Positions 1 through 7,541 of a DNA stretch of 64,000 bases are shown here, one piece after another (position 1 is the stretch's first letter; each line of letters starts with the position of its first letter). The notes under the pieces are model-generated. The model saw only the letters and a program-made list of their open reading frames with translations. It made no database searches and was not told where the DNA came from. A program made the position numbers and the translations under genes. Origin of the DNA: Pseudomonas sp. efr-133-TYG-5 (lineage in GTDB: Bacteria > Pseudomonadota > Gammaproteobacteria > Pseudomonadales > Pseudomonadaceae); assembly GCF_030209175.1 (NCBI RefSeq), contig NZ_JARVSM010000001.1:1984001-2048000 (forward strand), given 5' to 3'.

Positions 1-435
1 ATAAAACTCGTGCTTAAACTTTTCCACGAGCGCGTAATCGTTGCGCACAATCACTATATTTTCAAAATGCTGCCCTGCTCTTCTAGACCAATTGTAACTA
101 CCTGTTATAACAGTACAATCGTCAATAACACAAAACTTATTATGCATCAAATTAGTATAGCACTTTGTTTTAATAGGGTAAAAATTAACACCACCTATCT
201 CTGTAGATAAATTTTTCTTATTAATCACATCATCGTTAAATACTATATCAACCTGAACCCCATTATTAACCAATTGCTGTAGAGTCGACTCAAAGACCTC
301 ACTACTTAACCAAGCAACGCATACTCTTACAGACTCACGCGCCTTCCGGAGCTCTTCTTTTATTTTTTCCTGAATATCTTCAAAGTAAGCCTCAGTGGTG
401 ATAGTTTCCGGCTTATCAAAATAGTTGGAATTCAC
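1..435 (-). CDS. Phospholipase D-like nuclease, partial (runs off left edge)
   Basis: Reading leftward from GTG at 435 there are 145 open codons to the window edge, preceded in frame by a TAA. The protein has the PLD/HKD signature: MHNKFCVIDD (H-x-K with D) followed by TGSYNWS, the order seen in single-HKD PLD nucleases of the Nuc/cardiolipin-hydrolase type. Residues 5-60 form a helical N-terminal part before the catalytic half. One HKD motif is visible; active enzymes of this type usually dimerise. The DNA is clearly AT-rich compared with the rest of the window, which suggests horizontal origin. The start is uncertain because no ATG lies in frame after the TAA; GTG 435 has only a weak GGAA-type ribosome site. 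Its place beside HNH and SIR2 genes suggests a defence or mobile-element role (inference). Confidence 0.75.
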   Translation of the reverse strand, partial: MNSNYFDKPETITTEAYFEDIQEKIKEELRKARESVRVCVAWLSSEVFESTLQQLVNNGVQVDIVFNDDVINKKNLSTEIGGVNFYPIKTKCYTNLMHNKFCVIDDCTVITGSYNWSRRAGQHFENIVIVRNDYALVEKFKHEFY

Positions 436-1158
436 GATGACTTTTCCATGTACATATCGAAAATTTTATATTGCCGAGAATGGTCGACTTCGTACGTTGA
501 AGGATACGTGAAACGCTGCTCTCAAGACACCCTAGGCTTGATCACAGTCAACTGATTAGATACTAGATATGCTTTCGGTTCATTTATGCCCGCCCGCGCC
601 TACTCCGCATCTGAGTTCGTGCAGCCATAATCTTAGACCACGCTGTGAGCTGGGAGGGCCTCAAGCTGATCATCCGTCGCACAATCCTGACATGCGAATC
701 AGGTACGAAAGGCTCGGCCATTTTGACCAATTAGCAAAATTTCTTGGGAGCGAGAAGCCCGAAGCAAGCAGGCGCGTCCCATCTATTACCGTTAGCCAAC
801 CGACCGTCGAGACCTGGCTCCAAGTCAAGCGACCTTGCGGTAGGAAGCCACGACTACCACGATGCAGAGCGGCAACGGTGACGCTCCGTGATCGCATCTG
901 ATCTTCGCCTTCCAGTGATCATCCATCGCTCAGGCCATCACACCTTGGTATCGTAACCATCTGAAGGAGCCGCAATGCCCCTTAGATATATGGGATGCTC
1001 CCACAGACGCAATGACCGTGAAAGTTTTCCATCCCGTGATGAGATTCCGGTATAAAGGGGGAAGGAAGCACCACAGTGCGTGGAGTTCGAAATCAGCCGG
1101 CGTCTGTCATGGCAGCTTAACGGTCACACGTAGATTTTATAATTATCGGCTAGACGGC
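436..1158. other. Non-coding or decayed stretch between PLD-like and HNH genes
   Basis: About 720 bases without a convincing gene. Open frames at 569-901 (+) and 670-897 (-) show no recognisable motif, are arginine/proline-rich and lack good ribosome sites. The HNH reading frame stays open upstream to an ATG at 1012, but those 49 residues are low-quality sequence, so they are treated as leader. Composition rises from AT-rich near 450 to mixed after 560, consistent with a junction between DNA of different origin. Confidence 0.5.
1115..1143 (+). promoter_or_regulatory. Candidate sigma70 promoter of the HNH gene
   Basis: A perfect TATAAT lies at 1138-1143, with a poor TTAACG/GCTTAA -35 at 1115-1122. 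It sits only about 15 bases before ATG 1159, so it would give a very short leader. It supports the 1159 start over the 1012 start. Inferred by eye. Confidence 0.4.
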
Positions 1159-2661
1159 ATGGAAACCAAACTCTTAGATCTGTATCAAGCGGCTGTTTTC
1201 CTTGAGATATCTCCAGAACTTCTTGTCTATTTCACAAAAAACACCGTGAAAACCGGAGATACCAAAAAGCTCAAGTTTTCTAAAGACGGGGAAAGGCATC
1301 TTTTCGACGAGGCGGAACTGAAAAGTTATGATTCCTGGCTTAGGGATCCTTGGCCAACCCCTGCCAACTCCAATCGTCCCAATTTGCCCAAAGCTATTAG
1401 AGATGAGATAAAGCTAGAAGCCAGCTTAGAGTGCGCCGTATGCTACAAACATGCCGAATCCTGCGAGGCAGCTCACTTAGAGCCGAGTCATAAAGGGAAA
1501 TGCAACCACCCTCATAACCTAATCTGGCTTTGTCCCACCCATCATGCAAAATATGACTATGGCAAGCTTGGCAAAAAAGGAACCGACAATCAGGATATTT
1601 TAAGTATAAAGCAATACCTCCGAACATTCAGACGCTTTGTGTGGGAGGGACAAGCTGAAGTAATGCAGCGCCTTGCCTTGTTGCTAAAAATCTGCAGCCA
1701 GCTCAACACCAGACTTGCACAACCGGTAGGAGTATCGCATACCGCGTTTGAAAACTTAGCGAATCAAGCAATTGCCCTGGTTCCAACGCTGACCAAAAAG
1801 TCAGAGAAATCAACCATCAGCCCCTCTTTAGAAAAGCTGTTAGCTGAAATTTCAGATGTAAGCGCGAATCAAGTCTCTACTACCAGATCAAAACTTGTAG
1901 AAGTTTCGTCATTTGAAGAAAGGTTTCTTGAGGAAAGCGGTCTAGTCAGGTGTCCGCTGTGCGAACACCGGGGATCCACACATAGCTTTGACTGCCCAGT
2001 TTGCCAGGGAGATGGCACGATTGATGAAAACATATCCGTTGACCTTAGAGATTTTGATTTGGTCACATGCAAGCTATGCAAGGGAAATAGATCTTTCAAC
2101 GGTGAAACTTGTATCGCATGCGATGGTGAAGGAGAGTTTGAGCGCAGGATTGAGGAGCGAATCGATTACTCTCAATATGACTTTGTAGATTGCCCTGTTT
2201 GCAAGGGTACTGGTCGCCTGCATGGAGAACGCTGCTTAGCCTGCGACGGCGAGAAGCGAATGATGCGTGGACACGCCCAAAATATAGATGTAGCCGTTTA
2301 TGACTACATAGACTGCCTTCTGTGCAAAGGAAGTGGCAGGCATGACGGAGACACATGTCAGCTTTGCTACGGTGAAAGAGTACTACTTCGGCGGTATGCT
2401 GATATGGTCGACCTTTCGCTGTATGAAAACGTAAAATGCCCAGCCTGCAAGGGGAAGAGGAAGCTGTATGGTGAAGATTGCATTGCCTGCAACTCAGAGG
2501 GTTACATGACTGCTGGCCTAGCATCTGAACTGGACGTGTCCCTGTATAGGATGGTCACTTGTCCTCATTGCAAAGGGCAGTGCAGGATTAACCATGAAGA
2601 ATGCCAGACTTGTAACAGCGAAGGCGAGCTACTGAAGTATTACGTCGAAAAGTACAGCTAG
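1159..2661 (+). CDS. HNH endonuclease with six C-terminal zinc-ribbon repeats
   Basis: 500 residues from ATG 1159. Residues 1-45 look like a helix-turn-helix of the excisionase type. Residues 92-135 form an HNH nuclease with C92/C95, H106, N120, C125 and H128/H129; these would bind a structural zinc and a catalytic metal. After a helical linker there are six copies of C-x2-C-x10-C-x2-C starting at C265, C304, C345, C386, C427 and C468, with a spacing of 39 then 41 residues. Copies 2-6 are each preceded by an acidic linker ending D-x3-(Y/F)-x2-(V/I)-x-C. The CxxCxGxG flavour recalls DnaJ zinc fingers, but there is no J-domain. The HNH is probably the DNA-cutting part and the array may sense nucleic acid or protein (inference). 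It converges with the SIR2 gene. I do not recognise a named family for this whole architecture. Confidence 0.8.
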   Translation: METKLLDLYQAAVFLEISPELLVYFTKNTVKTGDTKKLKFSKDGERHLFDEAELKSYDSWLRDPWPTPANSNRPNLPKAIRDEIKLEASLECAVCYKHAESCEAAHLEPSHKGKCNHPHNLIWLCPTHHAKYDYGKLGKKGTDNQDILSIKQYLRTFRRFVWEGQAEVMQRLALLLKICSQLNTRLAQPVGVSHTAFENLANQAIALVPTLTKKSEKSTISPSLEKLLAEISDVSANQVSTTRSKLVEVSSFEERFLEESGLVRCPLCEHRGSTHSFDCPVCQGDGTIDENISVDLRDFDLVTCKLCKGNRSFNGETCIACDGEGEFERRIEERIDYSQYDFVDCPVCKGTGRLHGERCLACDGEKRMMRGHAQNIDVAVYDYIDCLLCKGSGRHDGDTCQLCYGERVLLRRYADMVDLSLYENVKCPACKGKRKLYGEDCIACNSEGYMTAGLASELDVSLYRMVTCPHCKGQCRINHEECQTCNSEGELLKYYVEKYS

Positions 2662-2810
2662 CAACTCCCAAATCAAGCCACTCATGAAAAGGGTTTTTTG
2701 GAAACTCCTGGGGGATAAGTGGTCGGCATTTGAGGGAAAGCTTGATTACCTGGCGATCAACCCTACCTGCTAGCTGTTGGGTGGCCTCGCCTTGGACAAA
2801 CATAGACCGC

Positions 2811-4295
2811 TCATCCAGCATGGATCTTGCTCAAAATTTCCGGGATGTCGCCATACTCCTCGTACCAGATGACGCTCACCCCTAGCTCACGCATAAGCTC
2901 TTCGTTGGTGGAATGGTGTCTTTCAAGGAAGCGCTCAACAACAGCATTTGAGATTTTGAGAGGCTTGCCACTCGCCCCTGCCATGAATTTCTTGGAAGTC
3001 AAACGCCGCATGAAAGCGAAGTGTTTGGGCTCCTCGATCGATTTGGACGCGATCTCCAATAGCCGGCGCAGATTCGGATCGGTCAGTGAAAGACCGATCA
3101 TAAGACACGAGCTTTCCTTGAAGCTGTTCAACTGAACCAAGTTTGACCAGTGATAGGCGTCACGGTAAATCTGATGATAGCCTTCCTCAGAGAAAACTAA
3201 GGTGCATCGATCCAGATTGGAGTAGCGCTGCCTATCCTCCGGTAAAAAACCATGCACATGGTATACAGGCAGTTCTTCAGCGCTTGGTGTCTCAAACTCT
3301 TCGAACACGCTTTTATGTACCAACGAGCGCGAGAGCAGCGCCCTCTCAATGAAATCATCAAAGTTATAGGTCAAAATAGATTTTACGTTGGCACCGGTTC
3401 GAGTCGGGGTACATAGCTTCGCGATAGAAGAAATCAGCTCTGATTCGACTGGGAATTTTTTGTCACGCAAAGAATAAAGCTGATGGGTGATCGCATCAAC
3501 AAACCCTTGCTGTTCTACAGGTGATCCCACAGCAAGCCCTTTTCGGATATACCTTGCTAACATCAATGTGGACGGCCCATCTACTTCCATTAGCCTGGCG
3601 ACGATTTCAGATACCTTAACCGGATCGCCGTGGGGGCCGCCGAAATTTTCCTGCGATAGCATAGAAACTAATAAGGAATTCAGCAGAGTATTCCAATCAG
3701 GCAATCCAGCGCTACTGGATACTCCAGCGCCAAGAATTAAAGAAAACCTGCCTGCTCGGTATTTTTCAGCAACTGCTTTTACTAACTGATCACGATCTTC
3801 CTTCCACGACCTGACAGTACGCTCCGCAGCCATTTTTAAACGCAGAGAAAACAAATTAGAGGTGAGCGTTTCTACAGCCTCCTTATGCTTCTGCATCAGC
3901 TCGTTGACTTCCTTCCCACCCCATAGGTAGACAAGATTGTCCACTTGTGGGTTTTCTTCATTGATATAAATACTTTTCTTCAGATCTGATATTTTTGGAG
4001 CAATGATCAGCAAACTGTAACCGCGACTAGAATGCCCTCTAAATTTTTCAACGGTAGCATCGAGCTTTGACCGGGAAACAGAAAATACTATTTCCACAAC
4101 CAGCGGTGAAGAAATTTCACCGATACCACTTGGAGCAATGGCGTCAAAAGCTGAAACATGGCTGTCTTGACCCTCAACCTTCTGCCCTAACTGCTGTCCT
4201 TCGACCTGAAGGAGTTTGATAATGAATGCTTCTAAGAAAAGATATCCGCCCGATCCATAGTCCGCCAGGCGCTCTTCCAGAGTGTTGAAATCCAT
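2811..4295 (-). CDS. SIR2-domain protein with N-terminal nuclease-fold-like domain
   Basis: 494 residues. The SIR2 core occupies about 183-425: ILGAGVSSSAGLPDW (188-201, NAD-binding), TYNFDDFIE (309-317, with N311 and D313), VYHVHG (344-349, catalytic-type His348) and GLSLTDPNLR (401-410). In bacterial defence proteins this domain usually hydrolyses NAD+ rather than deacetylating proteins. Residues 15-105 have a beta-strand pattern with D51 (FDAIAP) and E68 (VVEIV), resembling a PD-(D/E)XK or Mrr-like fold. The position of the usual catalytic Lys is Val70, so this part may bind DNA without cutting, or may be a sensor. It ends facing the HNH gene with 149 bases between stops. A role in abortive-infection-type immunity is inference from family and context. 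Confidence 0.8.
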   Translation of the reverse strand: MDFNTLEERLADYGSGGYLFLEAFIIKLLQVEGQQLGQKVEGQDSHVSAFDAIAPSGIGEISSPLVVEIVFSVSRSKLDATVEKFRGHSSRGYSLLIIAPKISDLKKSIYINEENPQVDNLVYLWGGKEVNELMQKHKEAVETLTSNLFSLRLKMAAERTVRSWKEDRDQLVKAVAEKYRAGRFSLILGAGVSSSAGLPDWNTLLNSLLVSMLSQENFGGPHGDPVKVSEIVARLMEVDGPSTLMLARYIRKGLAVGSPVEQQGFVDAITHQLYSLRDKKFPVESELISSIAKLCTPTRTGANVKSILTYNFDDFIERALLSRSLVHKSVFEEFETPSAEELPVYHVHGFLPEDRQRYSNLDRCTLVFSEEGYHQIYRDAYHWSNLVQLNSFKESSCLMIGLSLTDPNLRRLLEIASKSIEEPKHFAFMRRLTSKKFMAGASGKPLKISNAVVERFLERHHSTNEELMRELGVSVIWYEEYGDIPEILSKIHAG

Positions 4296-4704
4296 TGACT
4301 CAAATCCTAGTTCATGACATCGATTCGACTACGTTGAAGGCAAAGACACGGACTAGCCGCCATACCAAAGCCGCCGGGAGGGGCCCACGCTACCACAGAT
4401 TCAGACGCCATTTATAGCCATTAGCCATCTCCTCGTCGCGCTGCTTTTGGTGCCTCTGGCACCTCTGATTGGAGGGACAATTTACGTCGAGTTCACAGGT
4501 CGGAGCCGCCGACCAAAAACGCGACATGAGCTCCGGATCGGACGACCCTAGGCGAGTGTTGCGCTGCAATTGGCTCCGGGGATACTGTGGTATGACGGTG
4601 CACCGTGGTGCACGGTGGAGAAAACGGCTATCCCCCCATGAAGAGGGGGCTTGGGGACGAGAGATCACTACACGGATACACGCTTTAAGCCGGAAATATC
4701 CAAT

Positions 4705-4732
4705 AAAGGTTCGATTCCCTTCACCCGCTCCA
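4705..4732 (+). other. tRNA-Gly 3'-end fragment, probable integration (att) scar
   Basis: The sequence reads as the T-arm and acceptor end of a bacterial glycine tRNA, including GGTTCGATTCCC and ending CACCCGCTCCA, very close to the 3' end of tRNA-Gly(CCC). The bases before it do not form the matching 5' acceptor strand (GCGGGTG expected), D-arm or anticodon arm, so it is not a full gene. A 3' tRNA fragment of this kind is what tRNA-targeting integrases leave at the far end of an inserted island. The intact tRNA is expected beyond the left edge. Confidence 0.7.
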
Positions 4733-4741
4733 ATCGAATTT

Positions 4742-4826
4742 TGTCTCACGTCAGGCTTCGACGGGGGATGCAGCCACAGAAAAAACCGGTCCTTGTGACC
4801 GGTTTTTTTGTGTCCCGGATTTGAGC
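4742..4826. repeat. 85-base direct repeat, copy 1
   Basis: Begins TGTCTCACGTCAGGCTTCGA and matches the copy at 6038-6122. The first 31 bases are identical, then there are only scattered mismatches, and the lengths are the same. It includes a rho-independent terminator. It directly follows the tRNA-Gly fragment, so it may be the sequence native to the region just downstream of that tRNA, duplicated when DNA inserted here. Confidence 0.85.
4781..4810 (+). terminator. Rho-independent terminator in repeat copy 1
   Basis: Stem ACCGGTC-CTTGT-GACCGGT flanked by an A-run and a run of seven T. The A-run on the left could allow termination in both directions. It would originally have ended a tRNA-Gly transcript (inference from position). 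Confidence 0.75.
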
Positions 4827-5053
4827 CTGGTCACTTGGCCAGCGTAGAACAATCGGGAAACACAACGTTGATTGCTGATTCGCCAGCCCTCACTACGCTA
4901 CGGTTTCTTTTACGACTGGAAGCGGTCCTTCAGAAAATGATCCACACGCACGGGCTAGCCCATCGAGCTGCGCAATGCCGCACTGAGACTCTGTGCCTCG
5001 GTAATCGAGACAAACACGGAAAAACACCACTCACTCGAAGAGAGGTGAATCCA

Positions 5054-5803
5054 GTGCATGACGACAGAAAGCCAGGCATGACAAGAGAAGAGCAAGCCAT
5101 CTGGGAGGATGCGATCAAGTTTGCTCGATCAAACAAGAAAGCTATCGGCAAGCGGCTTACCGATCAGACCAAGTATCCTGCCGAAAAAGAACCTGTCTCG
5201 GTATTCATGGCAGGCTCACCGGGCGCTGGCAAAACAGAGGCATCATTGGCCCTGCTGAACCTGTTCTCTGATACCCCCATCCTGAGAATCGATCCGGACG
5301 AGTTGAGAAACGAATTTGAAGCCTATCAAGGTGGCAATGCCTGGCTGTTCCAAGGAGCAGTTTCAATTCTAGTGGGCAAACTAATTGACCTTGCCTTGGA
5401 TCGGAAGCAATCCTTCCTGCTGGATGGCACCCTCTCGAACATCCAGATCGCAAGGAAAAATGTGCAGCGTTGCCTCGATAAACAAAGATTTGTACAGATT
5501 CTCTACGTCTATCAAGACCCTAGCCTTGCCTGGTCCTTTGTCCAGGCTCGCGAGGAAGCTGAAGGACGCAGAATTAGGCCGGAGCATTTCGTCGACCAAT
5601 ACTTCGCAGCACGTGACGTGGTAAATACCCTTAAGCTAGAGTTTGGCAAGGTTCTTCATGTCGATCTGCTTGTGAAGCACATTGATAATTCGGGACGCCT
5701 GTACAAGGCTGGTATCGACAAGATCGACTACCATATCCCCGAGAAGCATACGAGACACGACCTGATGACCCTGCTTGGGATCAATGACGGAGCAACCCTA
5801 TGA
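5054..5803 (+). CDS. Zeta-toxin-like P-loop kinase
   Basis: 249 residues from GTG 5054, which has a strong AGAGGTGA ribosome site at 5041-5048; ATG 5078 is an alternative. The P-loop is FMAGSPGAGKT (51-61), followed by LRIDPDEL (78-84) and LLDGT (122-126). The basic RRIRPEHF lies at 172-179. This order matches zeta toxins/PezT, which phosphorylate UDP-N-acetylglucosamine and block cell-wall synthesis; some relatives act on other substrates. Its stop overlaps the next start by ATGA, so the two are translationally coupled. No epsilon/PezA-like antitoxin lies upstream. The module sits between the two 85-base repeats, so it probably moved as a unit. Toxicity is inferred, not shown. Confidence 0.8.
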   Translation: MHDDRKPGMTREEQAIWEDAIKFARSNKKAIGKRLTDQTKYPAEKEPVSVFMAGSPGAGKTEASLALLNLFSDTPILRIDPDELRNEFEAYQGGNAWLFQGAVSILVGKLIDLALDRKQSFLLDGTLSNIQIARKNVQRCLDKQRFVQILYVYQDPSLAWSFVQAREEAEGRRIRPEHFVDQYFAARDVVNTLKLEFGKVLHVDLLVKHIDNSGRLYKAGIDKIDYHIPEKHTRHDLMTLLGINDGATL

Positions 5804-5958
5804 AACTCGGATCCACAAAGGAATCCACGAGTCCATTCGCAGACTTCATTCGGAATGCGAAATCCGAAGAAAAAAAGCGCGTCTACAGCGAAGTGTTGAC
5901 CGAAGCCACCAAAAAGCAGAATGAGGTGATGTTGGCGGCGCGCGAAAAGCAGGCCTGA
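5800..5958 (+). CDS. Small charged protein coupled to zeta-like kinase
   Basis: 52 residues, MKLGSTKESTSPFADFIR..., rich in Lys/Glu and predicted largely helical (residues 12-50), with no membrane segment. ATG 5800 overlaps the kinase stop as ATGA, so translation depends on the upstream gene. A rho-independent terminator follows 19 bases after the stop. I do not recognise a family. The position suggests an antitoxin or regulator of the kinase, but the toxin-first order is unusual for zeta systems. Confidence 0.65.
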   Translation: MKLGSTKESTSPFADFIRNAKSEEKKRVYSEVLTEATKKQNEVMLAAREKQA

Positions 5959-5976
5959 TTGCGTTACGGAATTTCA

Positions 5977-6004
5977 ATAAAGCCCGGCCAGGTGCCGGGC
6001 TTTA
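5977..6004 (+). terminator. Rho-independent terminator after zeta module
   Basis: Stem ATAAAGCCCGGC-CAGG-(t)GCCGGGCTTTAT. It closes the two-gene kinase/small-protein operon. The 337-base gap to the next gene holds only this hairpin and repeat copy 2. Confidence 0.8.
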
Positions 6005-6037
6005 TCATTCTGAGGTTAATCTGCTGGGGAAATACCC

Positions 6038-6122
6038 TGTCTCACGTCAGGCTTCGACGGGGGATGCACCCAAAGAAAAAACCGGTCCTTGTGGCTGGTT
6101 TTTTTGTGTCTGGATTTTGAGC
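6038..6122. repeat. 85-base direct repeat, copy 2
   Basis: Second copy of the repeat at 4742-4826, 1296 bases away. Its hairpin (about 6076-6106) is less perfect than in copy 1: GGCTGG replaces GACCGG on the right arm. The divergence fits release from selection or an older split. No tRNA fragment precedes this copy. Confidence 0.85.
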
Positions 6123-6295
6123 ATCTGCTCACCGTCACACTGGCCCTGGCCCAGACTGGTTTCCCAGTCGATCCGCTTATCGCCGCAAATTCCCTGACGG
6201 CATGATCATTCTCCAATCAGTCACCGTGGCTTATACCTTGGAGGGCACGCTCCGTGTTCACCACTGCCGGTCGCAGGCCGGCGCGAGGATGGGCC

Positions 6296-6709
6296 ATGAA
6301 CAGCAAAGCGATTCCCGAGGGTTTTACCCCGCTCACCCGCAGCAGTCCGCTGCTTGATCTGCTCGGCCCGATCTACAGCCGAGGCAGCGGATTGCAGTTG
6401 CAGATCGGCCTTTGGACCGACCTACGCCATGCCAATGGGCGCGGGACTCTGCATGGTGGTGTCTTGGCGACATTGGCGGATGTCGGCATGGGTTACGTCA
6501 TGGCGTTTGCCAGCGATCCTCCCCTGCCTCTGGTAACCGCGAGCATGACGGTGGATTATCTCGGCGCGGTGCAAATCGATGAATGGCTCGAGGTGCGTCT
6601 CGAGCATTCGAAAAAAGGACGGCAACTGGCGTTTGCCACGGTAGGCCTGCATGTGGCTGATCGAATGGTCGCCCGGGCCAGCGCCGTGTTCGCCGTGCCG
6701 CAGCGGTAA
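6296..6709 (+). CDS. PaaI-family hotdog thioesterase
   Basis: 137 residues from ATG 6296, chosen for the GCGAGGATGG ribosome site. The hotdog-fold signature GTLHGGVLATLADVGMGY lies around residues 50-67; the HGG and following Asp are active-site residues in PaaI/YbgC-like acyl-CoA thioesterases. The C-terminal strand (GLHVADRMVARASAVFAV) is typical. It hydrolyses an acyl- or aryl-CoA, substrate not predictable. It is monocistronic and is the first ordinary chromosomal gene to the right of the island. Confidence 0.8.
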   Translation: MNSKAIPEGFTPLTRSSPLLDLLGPIYSRGSGLQLQIGLWTDLRHANGRGTLHGGVLATLADVGMGYVMAFASDPPLPLVTASMTVDYLGAVQIDEWLEVRLEHSKKGRQLAFATVGLHVADRMVARASAVFAVPQR

Positions 6710-6807
6710 AGCCTCGCAACATACGCCGCGGCCGTGCGGCGTTTGCCCTTCTAAACTGTGGTTCAGCCGACTTCATCGCAACGATGAGCGCTCGCGGCTT
6801 TATTGTG

Positions 6808-6835
6808 TTGAACGATAAAAAATCGTGGGTATAGT
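6808..6835 (+). promoter_or_regulatory. hicAB promoter with small inverted repeat
   Basis: TTGAAC (6808-6813), 16 bases, then TATAGT (6830-6835). Between them is ACGAT-AAAAA-ATCGT (6812-6826), an inverted repeat in the spacer. HicB-type antitoxins with a DNA-binding C-terminus repress their own promoters, so this repeat is a plausible operator. Confidence 0.55.
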
Positions 6836-6864
6836 AACCACCAATCACACCACAAGGAGGTGTT

Positions 6865-7044
6865 GTGAACAGCCGTTTTTTAATCGGCCAACTCGTCGCG
6901 GACGGTTGGTATCTCGTGCGGATCAGGGGCAGCCATCATCATTTCAGGCATCCGACCAAACCCGGTCTGGTCACCGTGCCCCATCCGAAGAAGGACCTGC
7001 TGAAGAAAACGGCAATCAGTATTTTGCAACAGGCGCTGCTTTGA
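6865..7044 (+). CDS. hicA: HicA-family mRNA interferase toxin
   Basis: 59 residues from GTG 6865, with AAGGAGG just upstream (6854-6860). It shows the small dsRBD-like HicA core: LVADGWYLVRIRGSHHHF, then RHP and LVTVPHPKKDL. The His in the GSHHHF segment is the catalytic position in HicA toxins, which cleave mRNA independently of the ribosome. The length matches the family (about 60). It lies 31 bases upstream of hicB in the usual toxin-antitoxin order. Confidence 0.9.
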   Translation: MNSRFLIGQLVADGWYLVRIRGSHHHFRHPTKPGLVTVPHPKKDLLKKTAISILQQALL

Positions 7045-7075
7045 CCTGCTCGGTCAGCCGCCAGGAGGACAACCC

Positions 7076-7483
7076 ATGCTTTACCCGATTGCGATTTCCG
7101 TGGGCGATGGCGAACACGCCTGGGGAGTGGAAGTACCGGATATTCCCGGCTGTTTTTCCGCCGGCGACGACCTCGACGACGCGATGGCCATGGCTCGCGA
7201 AGCCATCGAGGGCCATTTCGAGATTCTCGCCGAGGACGGTGCGCCGATTCCGCCAGCCAACAAGGTCACGCTGCATGCCGCCAATCCAAAATACGCCGGC
7301 TGCACCTGGGCCGTGGTGGATATCGACGTGACCCAGTACCTGGGCAAGGCGCAGAAGCTCAATATCACGCTGCCGGGCTATCTGCTCAAGCGTATTGATG
7401 AATACGTGTTGCACCACCCCGAGGAGAAAAGCCGCTCCGGATTTCTCGCTTCGGCGGCGCTCAAGGTCTTGCAGCAGCGTTGA
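7076..7483 (+). CDS. hicB: HicB-family antitoxin
   Basis: 135 residues with an AGGAGG ribosome site. Residues 1-60 are the degraded RNase H-like HicB domain (WGVEVPDIPGCFSAGDDLDDA...AMAREAIEGHFE). Residues 90-135 (LNITLPGYLLKRIDEYV...RSGFLASAALKVLQ) are a ribbon-helix-helix DNA-binding domain, so the protein should both bind HicA and repress the operon. A terminator follows directly. Confidence 0.92.
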   Translation: MLYPIAISVGDGEHAWGVEVPDIPGCFSAGDDLDDAMAMAREAIEGHFEILAEDGAPIPPANKVTLHAANPKYAGCTWAVVDIDVTQYLGKAQKLNITLPGYLLKRIDEYVLHHPEEKSRSGFLASAALKVLQQR

Positions 7484-7493
7484 ATCCGGAACG

Positions 7494-7525
7494 CAAAAAA
7501 ACCGGCGCTGATGACCGGTTTTTTT
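7494..7525 (+). terminator. Rho-independent terminator after hicAB
   Basis: A-run, ACCGG-CGCTGATGA-CCGGT, then a run of seven T. The A-rich left side makes it potentially bidirectional, serving the leftward remnant as well. Confidence 0.75.
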
Positions 7526-7541
7526 GTGCCTGCATTGTTGC

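Larger units (their letters stand above)
4296..5053. other. Gene-poor island boundary region
   Basis: About 750 bases upstream of the SIR2 gene with no convincing gene. Overlapping frames at 4390-4749 (-) and 4469-4798 (+) are unrecognised and have no ribosome sites. It contains a near-palindrome GTGCACC-GT-GGTGCAC at 4598-4613, the tRNA-Gly 3' fragment at 4705-4732, the first copy of the 85-base direct repeat, and a rho-independent terminator. The open frame that runs from 4808 into the zeta-like gene is treated as leader because its first 80 residues are poor sequence. Confidence 0.6.

Noticed and set aside
569..901. 110-codon frame near the left edge
   Set aside because: No ribosome site, no recognisable domain, low-complexity basic composition.
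4660..4732. Possible complete tRNA ending at the CCA
   Set aside because: Only the T-arm/acceptor 3' strand fits; no D-arm, anticodon arm or 5' acceptor partner.
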